Shown: positions 36,715 through 45,870 of the stretch, piece by piece
How the letters are laid out: each line of letters opens with the position of its first letter
How positions within the stretch are numbered: the stretch's first letter is position 1
Assembly: GCA_964470965.1 (NCBI GenBank)
Contig: CAYYIS010000030.1
Coordinates: forward strand, 1 to 64,000
Length of the DNA: 64,000 bases
Reading direction: 5' to 3'
DNA from: CAYYIS01 sp964470965
GTDB taxonomy: Bacteria; JAAXHH01; JABIQT01
The notes under the pieces: model-generated
Told to the model about the DNA's origin: nothing
What the model saw: only the letters and a program-made list of their open reading frames with translations
Databases searched by the model: none
Translations under genes and position numbers: made by a program

Positions 36715-37518
36715 TCAGCTTAGTGACACTACATCTCTTCTGACAATTTCTTTTTCTTCCCAGTAGGGCCCAGGCGCCATCAATTCAAGGGTTTCGGGAG
36801 AAAGTCGGTCTTTTACCGATTCAGGGATAAAATCACCGCCGCGATATTGCGGGGCATACCTGAGGGCGAGTACCACGCGCTTTCTGTCCTGCGCTTTCCA
36901 TGGCATGGCACCGTGGGTGAGGAGCTCCGAAAAGATCACTGCATCGCCTGCTTCCGGCGTGATATTGACAGTGTGCTCGGGCAATTCACTACCGAGAAGG
37001 CCTCCGTTAAATAACGATTCAGGGCGCGGGAAATTGCACTTGTGTGAGCCGGGAATAACCACGAGACCACCATCTCCGGGTTTCACATCATAGAAATATG
37101 GGAAGATCACGAAATCATCACAGTAAATCGTCCCCTCACGGCAATCGTACCGCGTGCTGTACCACCCGTAATCTTCTCGTGCACAGTGCAGACTACCCGC
37201 GTGAGTTTCCGTGTCCCCTGGATTGTTGACAAGCATGGTGCCGCGTAGGAACCTCGGTTTTCCCATAGTGAATTCTTTGATGATGGGCCAGAAAGCAGGG
37301 TGGCATACCAGCGCTTCAAGTGATTTATCCCAGGCAAATCCATTTTCATATAACCTTTTGTCCTTGGTGCCGAACCCTTCGGGCATCTCATCATCTGACG
37401 TCGCCATGTAACGTTCTACTGCGTTCTGACAGGAAGTAAGTTCCTGCTTACTCATTACATTCTTTAAATGTAAGTATCCGTGTAAATCGAACAGATATCT
37501 CTGCTCCTGTGTCATCAT
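36715..37518 (-). CDS. Phytanoyl-CoA dioxygenase-family protein with variant metal motif
   Basis: The 267-residue PhyH protein has the family N-terminus (YLFDLHGYLHLKNVMS) and GDGGLVVIPGSHK. A distal His is at 202 (LLTHGAMPWKAQDRKR). The proximal HxD is not canonical: the segment around H111 reads LHCAREDYGW, with acids only at 115-116. Either the triad is rearranged or Fe binding is weakened. It lies 20 bases after a further PhyH gene on the same strand. Confidence 0.8.
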   Translation of the reverse strand: MMTQEQRYLFDLHGYLHLKNVMSKQELTSCQNAVERYMATSDDEMPEGFGTKDKRLYENGFAWDKSLEALVCHPAFWPIIKEFTMGKPRFLRGTMLVNNPGDTETHAGSLHCAREDYGWYSTRYDCREGTIYCDDFVIFPYFYDVKPGDGGLVVIPGSHKCNFPRPESLFNGGLLGSELPEHTVNITPEAGDAVIFSELLTHGAMPWKAQDRKRVVLALRYAPQYRGGDFIPESVKDRLSPETLELMAPGPYWEEKEIVRRDVVSLS

Positions 37519-37538
37519 TGATAAGCTCCGGGATTCAG

Positions 37539-38372
37539 CTACGCTTCGATACCCTCGAACAATTGTAACCAGCCTTCCAGATTCGGACAGACGGCTGCGG
37601 GATTTTCCCGGCTTCTTGCTATAAAACCAGGAACGTTGGGGCGGCCCGTGGGAAGTCTAGAGTCACTATACCTGATATCGAGACTCCAACGTATTCCGTC
37701 CGAACGGTTTTCTGTTGATCGATGAACGGTCTTGTGCTGTAGGAGCAGAGCGCCCCCCTTGGGCACAGGACAACTGACCGGTTCTCCCATCGGCATGGCC
37801 TCGGGCAGAAGATCTTCGGGTGACTCGCTAAATGGTATACGGCCAACCTTGTGACTTCCGGGGATCACTTCAAGGCAACCATTTTTTTCGTCCGAATCCA
37901 CCAGGGGTACCCAGAAGTTAACCATAAAGGTATCCTCCACCTCCTCGTCCAGAAAGCCAATATCCTGATGCCAGTCGACGACCGACCGGCTATCGGGGAA
38001 TTTTGCCCTGGAATTGAACTGTGGGTGCACCAGTATTTCAGGCCCGATTACAGACTCCACCGTGTCCAAAATCTCGGGGAGTGTCAGAACCTGAAACGTG
38101 GCGGGTGTTTTTCTTTTTCCGAGTACTTCTTCGGTTGCTTCCGACGGGTCGTCCATCGCTTCTCTAATGCAATTGAGACGCCTTTCGAAGGGTTCGCCGG
38201 AATACATATCGGCAAGGCGCCCCATCGCGTGATATCTATTGGCCCAGTCATCCACAACGCTATTTAATTCCCCAATCAGTCCGTCCAGTCTCGCAGGGTC
38301 AAACAGACTTTCGACTACGAGAAAACCACGGTCAAAATAATCCGCCATCTGTCGATCGGTTAATCCGCTCAC
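37539..38372 (-). CDS. Phytanoyl-CoA dioxygenase-family protein
   Basis: The 277-residue protein has canonical PhyH motifs. DWHQDIGF gives HxD, GCLEVIPGSHKVG follows, and HRSTENRSDGIRWS gives the distal His and 2-oxoglutarate Arg. It starts with GTG at 38372, overlapping the nitrilase stop (GTGA), and GGAG precedes it. The operon order is nitrilase, this gene, then the variant PhyH. The substrate is unknown. Confidence 0.85.
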   Translation of the reverse strand: MSGLTDRQMADYFDRGFLVVESLFDPARLDGLIGELNSVVDDWANRYHAMGRLADMYSGEPFERRLNCIREAMDDPSEATEEVLGKRKTPATFQVLTLPEILDTVESVIGPEILVHPQFNSRAKFPDSRSVVDWHQDIGFLDEEVEDTFMVNFWVPLVDSDEKNGCLEVIPGSHKVGRIPFSESPEDLLPEAMPMGEPVSCPVPKGGALLLQHKTVHRSTENRSDGIRWSLDIRYSDSRLPTGRPNVPGFIARSRENPAAVCPNLEGWLQLFEGIEA

Positions 38373-39262
38373 GGACCATCTCCATCCAGTCTCTTTACCA
38401 ATTTTGTCCCCTCCGTTAACCAGGCTGTGTATTCCGGGTGCTCAATATCCGTCCCGTATAACTCAGCAGTGGTTGAATCACGACCTATTGTCCTTAGCGC
38501 AGGCTGCCGTGTCGCGTGTGAGAGATCCAGGTCTGCCGTAACCAGGCGTTCCTCAAAGGAGCCGGCTTCATCCAGTACGTTTCCCATGGGATCGACAATT
38601 TTTGAATTCCCATGCGAACTGTTGCTGCTGTTCATATTCTCCACATCAGCCGGTGCGTTAGCCATCACGCCAAAGACATGGCTTTCGGTGGCTCTCGATA
38701 TCTGCATGGATCGATATCCCAACAATTTATTTTCCGCCTGCAATCCGCCTTCATTGTTTGCGATGAAAATGATCTGAGCGCCCGCCGCAACCGGCAACCT
38801 GACCAGCTCCGGATACCGCAGGTCGTGACAGATCATAACGGTTGACTCCACGCCTCCAAGCCTGAATATCACTGGACCTGTTCCAGCCGAATACCAGGGC
38901 TCTCCGGCACGCCAGGTTTTTGCATATCGCCCAAGCATCCGTCCGTCTTCGCGGACGATCATCACATCATTGTAAATTTCATTTTCAATCTTTGTTGTGC
39001 TACCGATCAACAGGGCTATTTTTAATTTTCCTGCCATCGCAGTTATTTCTTCTTCATAAGCGCCAACTACGTCGAAATCCAGGGAGTCTACCTGTTCTTC
39101 ATTCGGATAACCGGTGAGGCAACCCTCATGAAACAAAACGATTCGGCATTTTTTCTCGTGCGCTTTCTCGATCATACAGATTATCTTATCGGCATTTGAA
39201 ACCACATCCGAATCCGTGCCTATCTGGGCGGCAGCCACTTTTATGGTTTCTGGATTGCTCAT
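38369..39262 (-). CDS. Carbon-nitrogen hydrolase (nitrilase superfamily)
   Basis: The 297-residue protein has the Glu-Lys-Cys triad: E46 (FHEGCLTGYP), K115 (GRYAKTW) and C145 (VMICHDLRYPEL). The family hydrolyses amides, carbamoyl compounds or nitriles. The CHDLRYPEL context favours an amidase or N-carbamoylase over a nitrilase proper. It is the first gene of a minus-strand operon with two PhyH genes and is divergent from the amidohydrolase gene. Confidence 0.88.
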   Translation of the reverse strand: MSNPETIKVAAAQIGTDSDVVSNADKIICMIEKAHEKKCRIVLFHEGCLTGYPNEEQVDSLDFDVVGAYEEEITAMAGKLKIALLIGSTTKIENEIYNDVMIVREDGRMLGRYAKTWRAGEPWYSAGTGPVIFRLGGVESTVMICHDLRYPELVRLPVAAGAQIIFIANNEGGLQAENKLLGYRSMQISRATESHVFGVMANAPADVENMNSSNSSHGNSKIVDPMGNVLDEAGSFEERLVTADLDLSHATRQPALRTIGRDSTTAELYGTDIEHPEYTAWLTEGTKLVKRLDGDGP

Positions 39263-39379
39263 AACCGGATACCATTCTATTTAAGTAATCAGGGGTTGAT
39301 GATGAGATACTTTACGTCTATCTTTATTCCCTGTCAAGTCTGAGCAATAGGATAAGATATATATTCGCAGGAGGCCCGC

Positions 39380-40615
39380 ATGTCCCACAATATTATTTTC
39401 AGAGGCGCAACGGTTGTAGATCCTTCACAGTCTATCAACAAAATATGTGATGTCGCTGTTGATGGTGACAAAATTTCCGCCATTGCAGATCGTATAGAAG
39501 ATGGAGATGCGGAAATCATCGGTCTGGCCGGAAAGTATCTTACACCCGGCTGGATCGACCTCCATGCCCACGTATATGCCGGGGCTACTACTTTCGGTAT
39601 CAAAGCGGACGGCCTGTGCCTCGCGACAGGTGTAACCACGATCATCGATGCCGGGAGTCCGGGATGGACCAACCTCAGGGGATTTCTCGAGTTCATTGTG
39701 GAACCGTCCCGGACACAAGTGCTGACATTTGTCCATATCAGCTGTATCGGCCTTCTCAACTCAATGCGGGGCGAGATGGAGGATATAAAGAACGCTGATC
39801 CTGAAATGACGGCCAAAGTGATCGAAATGTGGCCCGATGTCTGCCTGGGCGTCAAGGTGCGCCAGGGAGTCAATCAGGTGGGGGAGAACGATGCAGAGCC
39901 GCTAAGATTGGCAGTGGAAGCCGCGGAGAAAGCTAACACCCGCGTTATGGTGCATATAGATAGCGGTGTTGCCCTTCCCCAGATCCTCTCTATCCTGAGA
40001 CGTGGAGATATTGTGACCCATTGTTACCAGGGCAAGGGGGACCATATTCTCGGGGAAGACGGACGGGTGATCGACGAAGTTCATGAGGCCAGAACGAATG
40101 GGATTATATTTGATCTCGGCCATGGAGCGGGCAGCTTCCATTACGACGTGGCAAAACAGGCGGTTCAACAAGGTTTTCTGTCAGATGTCATCAGTACGGA
40201 CCTCCACGTTTACAGTCTCTTCGATCCAGTGCACAGCCTGCCGGAAACCGCCTCGAAGTTACTCAACCTCGGTCTCTCTTTTGAGGAGATCGTTGCACAG
40301 ACTACGGTAAATCCGGCGTCTGCCATAGGACGTGAAAAAGACCTGGGCACGCTGCGACCGGGATCGACCGCAGATATATCGGTATTCGACATCAATGAGG
40401 GTGACTACACGTTCACGGATTCGCATGGGCATCAGGAACAAGGCCCTTTGTTGATCGAACCGGCCGTAACGATGCGTGGTGGCGAACTCTATTATCCTTC
40501 GTCCCTCCGACACGAAATTGAAGATGCCACGCAACGCGCCCTGGAGATGAAATCGATAACGGGAATACCCTATGGCGCGGTCAGAGGGGATAACGCCCCC
40601 GTGATAGAGAAGTGA
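39380..40615 (+). CDS. Amidohydrolase/deacetylase-family metallohydrolase
   Basis: The 411-residue barrel enzyme has H62-x-H64 in PGWIDLHAHVYAG, a likely metal-bridging Lys in CLGVKVRQG, His in MVHIDSG and IVTHCYQG, and Asp in ISTDLHVYS. The stretch DLGHGAGSFHYDVAKQAVQQGFL is characteristic of the EF_0837-like branch, some of which hydrolyse acyl-lactate or acyl-sugar-acid esters. AGGAGG lies seven bases before the ATG. The next gene begins seven bases after the stop. Confidence 0.85.
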   Translation: MSHNIIFRGATVVDPSQSINKICDVAVDGDKISAIADRIEDGDAEIIGLAGKYLTPGWIDLHAHVYAGATTFGIKADGLCLATGVTTIIDAGSPGWTNLRGFLEFIVEPSRTQVLTFVHISCIGLLNSMRGEMEDIKNADPEMTAKVIEMWPDVCLGVKVRQGVNQVGENDAEPLRLAVEAAEKANTRVMVHIDSGVALPQILSILRRGDIVTHCYQGKGDHILGEDGRVIDEVHEARTNGIIFDLGHGAGSFHYDVAKQAVQQGFLSDVISTDLHVYSLFDPVHSLPETASKLLNLGLSFEEIVAQTTVNPASAIGREKDLGTLRPGSTADISVFDINEGDYTFTDSHGHQEQGPLLIEPAVTMRGGELYYPSSLRHEIEDATQRALEMKSITGIPYGAVRGDNAPVIEK

Positions 40616-40622
40616 GGGACGG

Positions 40623-42728
40623 ATGACCGATATGAATACCTACGAGGAGCAGGTGTACGCCGGACTGCTCGGCAAAACCATCGGTGTTTACATGGGACGG
40701 CCGTTTGAGCAGTGGCACCGTCCTCAAATAGCCGAAAAATGGGGAATGGTTGATCGGTATGTCCATGAAGACCAAGGAGTTCCACTCGTCGTGTCTGATG
40801 ACGATATAAGTGGAACGCTGACCTTCATTCGCGCCCTGGAAGATACAGACCTTTTCGCAGATACACCCGATGAGGCGTTCGGACAAGCCTGGCTGAATTA
40901 CATTATGGAACGCCGGACTATTCTGTGGTGGGGCGGTTACGGGATGTCCACGGAACATACGGCATATATTAATCTTAAAAACGGCATTAAATCCCCCCGG
41001 AGTGGATCCATAGAAATCAATGGGAAACCTGTAGCCGAACAGATCGGAGCACAAATTTTTATCGACGCATTTGGTATGGTAGCCCCCGGTGATCCTGATT
41101 TGGCGGTTAAACTGGCTCGTAAATCAGCACGCGTGTCCCATGATGGCGAAGCGGTTCATGCCGCCTGCGTGGTTGCCGCCATGGTCAGCATGGCATTCGT
41201 TGAAAAAGATATGTTTCGATTGCTCGACGCAGGTGTCCAGATGATACCCGCAAGTTCTGAAACAGCACAGGTTCATCGTGATGTCCGATCTTGGAGCGAA
41301 AACGATAAAGATTGGGAAAAGACGTACGGCAGGATTTATGAAAAGTATGGCTATCAGCACTACGGCGGGACCTGTCATGTCATTCCGAATCACGCCCTGA
41401 TGGTCATGGCCTGGTCTTACGCGCCTGACAGCTTTTATAAATCCCAGTGCATAATAAACTCAGCCGGTTGGGATACGGACTGTAATGCCGCGAATGTTGG
41501 ATCTGTCATGGGGGTCAAGGTGGGGCTGGAACGGATCAACGAAGATTACGCGTTCCAGCAACCCTTCGGCGACCGCCTGATAATCCCCACGGCTGAAGGC
41601 ACCCGGTCCGTGAGCGACGTTCTGAACGAATCGCTTTCAGTTTCTGCCATTGGACGACGATTAATGGGACTGCCGAAGCGCACCTCCCCTAAAAAGGGGG
41701 CATTTCATCATTTTGAAATGCCCGGTGCCCAGCACGGATTCCTGGTCGATGAATTGGATTCCGGCTCTCGAAACACTACCATATTAAAAAATATAGAGGG
41801 ACATTCCGTTGCAGGCAGGCGATCCCTCTGCATAAGCTTCGATGGTCTCAATACGGACCGGGTGAGTCGAACGAGTACCCCAATTCTCCCATCGGGTCCG
41901 GGCGCCCTGTATGGATCAGCGCAACAGATGCAGGCAACACCGCGATTGTATCCAGGGAATGAAGTGATTATTCGCGGAACTGTTTCGGAAAATTTAACCG
42001 GTGTTGCATCTGTCAGGGTATATTTGCGCCAATACGCCGGAGAAACCTGTTTTTATTCTGATACAGAAAAGATGGAACCCTCGGCGCGGGTTGCATTGCG
42101 CTTCACCATCCCCGGCGGGGCCTGGCCCATTCAAGATATTGGTCTGGAAATACAGGGAGAAAACGCTTCCGGCGCTTTTTATCTGGATGGCCTCTGGATC
42201 GAGGGTTTACCCCGTTTCAAGTTTCCGGACCGCCCATTAATGGGACCAGGTGATGTACCTGTCGGGTGGATATCAAATGTGGAGCAGACGATGGTGCGTC
42301 CTTTCCCGGCAGACAAGCAGGAAATGATGCGGATCTGTCAGAACGAAGGACCGGCCCTGCTTGTCACAGGAAACAAGGACTGGGTTGATTACACCTTCGA
42401 AACTCAAATCAACGTCCATCTCGCACGTCAGGCAGGAATCGTTGCGAGATACCAGGGATTGCAGCGGTACATCGCCCTGGTGAAAACCGGAAATGAGATA
42501 AGACTCATTGAAAGATATTACGGAGATCGTGTAATCGACACACATCCTGTTGCCTGGGAGCCGGACGAGGATCACATATTATCGATATCATGTGTCGGTG
42601 AGGCAATAACGGCAGCGTGCGACGGGGAAGAAATGATGCGCTCAAAAACAGAAAAGCTCCTTTCCGGCGGAGCAGGTTATTTCGTAGAAGACGGCCTTGT
42701 CGGTTTCCATAGTACTACAATAAACTAG
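40623..42728 (+). CDS. ADP-ribosylglycohydrolase-family protein with a C-terminal beta domain
   Basis: The 701-residue protein begins with an all-helical ADP-ribosylglycohydrolase fold (residues about 1-345). The metal site is kept: SDDD at 58-61 and GWDTDCNAAN with D284 and D286. About 350 residues follow, with beta-sandwich character: a central part (about 365-520) and a final module (about 535-700) resembling LamG/DUF1080-like concanavalin folds (WVDYTFETQINV, AGIVARYQG). No signal peptide is seen. Between an amidohydrolase and an enolase-superfamily gene it probably removes a glycosyl group from a small molecule, not from a protein. Confidence 0.8.
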   Translation: MTDMNTYEEQVYAGLLGKTIGVYMGRPFEQWHRPQIAEKWGMVDRYVHEDQGVPLVVSDDDISGTLTFIRALEDTDLFADTPDEAFGQAWLNYIMERRTILWWGGYGMSTEHTAYINLKNGIKSPRSGSIEINGKPVAEQIGAQIFIDAFGMVAPGDPDLAVKLARKSARVSHDGEAVHAACVVAAMVSMAFVEKDMFRLLDAGVQMIPASSETAQVHRDVRSWSENDKDWEKTYGRIYEKYGYQHYGGTCHVIPNHALMVMAWSYAPDSFYKSQCIINSAGWDTDCNAANVGSVMGVKVGLERINEDYAFQQPFGDRLIIPTAEGTRSVSDVLNESLSVSAIGRRLMGLPKRTSPKKGAFHHFEMPGAQHGFLVDELDSGSRNTTILKNIEGHSVAGRRSLCISFDGLNTDRVSRTSTPILPSGPGALYGSAQQMQATPRLYPGNEVIIRGTVSENLTGVASVRVYLRQYAGETCFYSDTEKMEPSARVALRFTIPGGAWPIQDIGLEIQGENASGAFYLDGLWIEGLPRFKFPDRPLMGPGDVPVGWISNVEQTMVRPFPADKQEMMRICQNEGPALLVTGNKDWVDYTFETQINVHLARQAGIVARYQGLQRYIALVKTGNEIRLIERYYGDRVIDTHPVAWEPDEDHILSISCVGEAITAACDGEEMMRSKTEKLLSGGAGYFVEDGLVGFHSTTIN

Positions 42729-42745
42729 TTTAAGCTGGGGGTGCC

Positions 42746-43900
42746 ATGCCAATTCCGAGAATTACTAAAATAGAGTGTATCACGTTCACGCATGACATCA
42801 AGGACCTGGGGACCGACTACAACGGCTTCAATCAGGTATATGAACCGGGAAGCCTGTTCAAATCGCAACCATCGGTGGTCAGGATTCACACCAGTCTGGG
42901 GGTGACGGGTGAATATGTAGGCGGTGGATTCGGCCGACACGTCATTAAGTATCTCCTCGGCAAAAATCCCTTTGAAAGAGAGAAAATATACAACGACCTT
43001 AAACGAGGCTTGCGGCATACCGACCGGACCGCCATCAGCGGGGTGGACGTGGCCCTCTGGGATTTTGCAGGCAAAGTGTACGATGCACCGATTTACCAGT
43101 TGCTCGGTGGTTGGCGAAAGTCCATACCGGCGTACGCAAGCACCTATCATGGAGACGAAAACGGCGGACTGCATTCTCCGGAGTCGTTCGCCGACTTTGC
43201 GGAGCAGTGTTTTGACCTGGGCTACCGGGCTTTTAAAATCCACGGATGGGGCAATGCGCCTATCGAGAGAGAAGTCGCCAATGTCCATGAAGTCGGCAGG
43301 CGCGTTGGGGACCGAATGGATCTAATGATCGATCCCGCCTGCGAATACGAAACCTGGGCCGATGCCCTGAGGGTGGGACGGGCCTGCGACGAGCAGAGAT
43401 ACTTCTGGCTGGAGGATCCCTATATGGACGGTGGCGTCTCCATGTTCGGTCATAAAAAATTAAGAGAAAAGATCACAACTCCTATTTTACAGACCGAACA
43501 TATATTCGGATTGGAACAGCACGTGGACTTCATCGTGAACGGAGGGACGGATTTAGTCAGGAGCGGGGTTTATGAGGATGGTGGCATTTCAGGCGTCATG
43601 AAAGTGGCCCACGCGGCAGAAGGATTCGGACTCGATGTGGAACTACACGGTGGAGGCTTGGCCCATCGGCATTGTATCGCAGCGATAAGAAACACCAATT
43701 ATTATGAATTGGGACTGTTAAATCCCAGAATAAAGAACACCAAGCCGCCGATTTATCCACCGCAGTTCGTTGACGAACTGGAAAATATAGGCCCCGACGG
43801 TCACGTTCCCGTTCCGCAGGGACCGGGACTGGGTGTGGAGATGAATTGGGATTATATCAACGCTAACAAGGTAGATGCCCAGGTTTGGGAATCATGCTAA
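42746..43900 (+). CDS. Enolase-superfamily (mandelate racemase-like) dehydratase
   Basis: The 384-residue barrel enzyme has a complete metal site: D196 (LMIDPACEYE), E223 (FWLEDPYM) and E251 (QTEHIFG). A catalytic Lys is at 164 (AFKIHGW). Family members dehydrate or racemise sugar acids. GGGGG precedes the ATG. It ends by overlapping the stop codon of the convergent PhyH-HEAT gene. It closes the amidohydrolase to ADP-ribosylglycohydrolase operon. The substrate is not predictable. Confidence 0.88.
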   Translation: MPIPRITKIECITFTHDIKDLGTDYNGFNQVYEPGSLFKSQPSVVRIHTSLGVTGEYVGGGFGRHVIKYLLGKNPFEREKIYNDLKRGLRHTDRTAISGVDVALWDFAGKVYDAPIYQLLGGWRKSIPAYASTYHGDENGGLHSPESFADFAEQCFDLGYRAFKIHGWGNAPIEREVANVHEVGRRVGDRMDLMIDPACEYETWADALRVGRACDEQRYFWLEDPYMDGGVSMFGHKKLREKITTPILQTEHIFGLEQHVDFIVNGGTDLVRSGVYEDGGISGVMKVAHAAEGFGLDVELHGGGLAHRHCIAAIRNTNYYELGLLNPRIKNTKPPIYPPQFVDELENIGPDGHVPVPQGPGLGVEMNWDYINANKVDAQVWESC

Positions 43901-45828
43901 CCGATCAGATCCCCCGGTTTTAAACCGCCCCGAACCAGCGCCTCCCAGCAGTGGGCGGGAGAGTCGCTGAGGATTTCGGGCAGTTCTTCACCCAATTTCC
44001 GTGCCTGGCTTGATGATACCTTTCCCCCGGGATTTAAACCGGCAAGTCGGACCAGGGCATCCATTGCGTAACCGACATCAAATACGTTAGGATCGTTTTT
44101 GATGATCGTTTTTAAAGCATTAACCGTGGAATTCAATGATGTCCCCAGTATGTCTGTTCCGTGTGAACATAAAATCACAACGGACCACAACGCATTCTCT
44201 CTGACAGCTGACCGAACAGGTTCGAACCGTGCCAAACCAAAATCTATCCCAACTCCTTCACAGATATCGCAGTCATCGGTAGGCCTGACGAATTTAATGG
44301 ATCGGCCCTGTGCCCGGCTCATGCACAAGCGGTTTTTTTCATACGTCAGACTTTCAATCAGGGCGGAGATGCAGCGGGGAATGAGTTCGATTCCTACACG
44401 GTTGGCGATTGCCCGTCGTCCGATACACCCCAGTGATCCTGCGGCTACCGACCTGACGTAAGCCGACGGGTCATTTTTCAGCCGGAGAATTACAGCATCC
44501 AGGACCGTTTCCGTGAGGTGGCTTACATCACCGAGACCGTAAACACCAGCTTTCCGGACCCATTTTACAGGGTAATCTGTCGCACCAAGGAATGTGTCCG
44601 TGGCTTCCGGACCTACGGCTATTAATCCATACGTGGCCGCCCGTCTCACGTTCTCGCGCTCATCGTACAGCGCCTTCGTCAAATACCTCAGGGCCATCGA
44701 TGCGTCACCGATCGAAGCGAGTTTATAGGCAGCGCCTATGCGGGCCGGTTCCCCTTCGACGTTTTTCTCAAATAAACGTGAAAAAAGTTGTTCGGCTTCC
44801 GCCTCCCTCTCCGCATCCCCAAGCAAACGAGCCGTTGGTGACTGGCCTGCCTGGAGCCAGTGGTTGTGATACCTCCAGACCTCCGCCACATCATCCGTAA
44901 CATCTCTGAGATCTGTACCGGTTAAAGGATCGGTGTCGAGGTTCTTCCAATTCATGTCGACAACAGTCGCATCTCTTTTGAGGATTGGATCCGTAGTCCT
45001 ATACAACCAGAATCGCCACATGAATCGAGGGTTCTCTTTCCACGTACGCCAGTCGTCCCGCCTGTGGTTGCCCCGATGGAAGGTGTTGTGAGAATACAGT
45101 AACACCGTACCGGCTCTGAGGGGGGCCGCCTCAAACTGTCTTACGAGGGGCCAGCCTGTGTTGGTAACCGCGTCCCTCATTCTGACATCATGGGCGGTTC
45201 TTTGGGTGATGATATCTTCTATGTCGTATTTAGATTCAGGGCCACTCGCATCCTCACTCTCCATGCTGCTCAGCATAAACTCAAAATCGAGATGGTCCGC
45301 ACCGGCGAAATTATCGTTATTCTCTTCGTGGTCAAGGGTCCAGTAGTGTGAATACGGAATGGTAGCGGTGGGGCCCATATCTTCTTTTACGGTTTGGGGG
45401 TAGTAGAGCATTTCGACCTGAATGGCCTGGTGATGACGTTGCTTCCGACCGTTGTAAGGTCCATTATCATCCTTGTGCCAGTGCTGATCCCGCCCACCAC
45501 TGGTAAACGATGCGTTATGGGTAAACGGAACGATGGCCCAGTTCTCTCCGACCAACTGGTTACACGCGGCGACAAGTCCGGGCGCGTTCAGCACCTCCAG
45601 AATCGCAGGCACCCCTCCCGGCGTAACCGGTTTCCCCGCAAGGTAGGCCTCTTTCTCCTGTTCATATACCCGTTTGTGAGTGTCGGCGGAAATCCCAAGG
45701 CTATCGGGGGAAAGGAGGACGAGTCCTCTGCATGCGAATTCCTGAACCAGGCTATCAGGGGTACTGTATGCGTCGGGATCAGAGGAATAACTTGGCGATA
45801 TATCCGTGGATTGCGTGCTCAATATCAA
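43897..45828 (-). CDS. PhyH dioxygenase fused to HEAT repeats
   Basis: The 643-residue protein has an N-terminal PhyH domain (about 20-290) with H118-K-D120 and H251 (FHRGNHRRDD), so the Fe triad is complete. From about residue 335 on it is built of PBS-lyase-like HEAT repeats (AIRRAATYGLIAVGPEA-type units; VRKAGVYGLGDVS; VRSVAAGSLGCIG). A Cys pair DCDICEG lies near residue 540. The start is TTG at 45828 or 45822 after GGGGGTG, unusual for this window. It lies 42 bases downstream of the glycosidase-like gene on the same strand. Confidence 0.8.
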   Translation of the reverse strand: MILSTQSTDISPSYSSDPDAYSTPDSLVQEFACRGLVLLSPDSLGISADTHKRVYEQEKEAYLAGKPVTPGGVPAILEVLNAPGLVAACNQLVGENWAIVPFTHNASFTSGGRDQHWHKDDNGPYNGRKQRHHQAIQVEMLYYPQTVKEDMGPTATIPYSHYWTLDHEENNDNFAGADHLDFEFMLSSMESEDASGPESKYDIEDIITQRTAHDVRMRDAVTNTGWPLVRQFEAAPLRAGTVLLYSHNTFHRGNHRRDDWRTWKENPRFMWRFWLYRTTDPILKRDATVVDMNWKNLDTDPLTGTDLRDVTDDVAEVWRYHNHWLQAGQSPTARLLGDAEREAEAEQLFSRLFEKNVEGEPARIGAAYKLASIGDASMALRYLTKALYDERENVRRAATYGLIAVGPEATDTFLGATDYPVKWVRKAGVYGLGDVSHLTETVLDAVILRLKNDPSAYVRSVAAGSLGCIGRRAIANRVGIELIPRCISALIESLTYEKNRLCMSRAQGRSIKFVRPTDDCDICEGVGIDFGLARFEPVRSAVRENALWSVVILCSHGTDILGTSLNSTVNALKTIIKNDPNVFDVGYAMDALVRLAGLNPGGKVSSSQARKLGEELPEILSDSPAHCWEALVRGGLKPGDLIG

Positions 45829-45870
45829 ACACCCCCATCAAGGAAAGAATAAGGAACGTCAATTTATTAT

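Noticed and set aside
40623..42728. DraG-like nitrogen regulation role for the ADP-ribosylglycohydrolase
   Set aside because: No nitrogenase or DraT partner is near, and the protein carries large extra beta domains.
44211..44240. GGTTCGAACC, a tRNA T-arm-like sequence
   Set aside because: It lies inside the PhyH-HEAT coding frame and no cloverleaf can be drawn around it.
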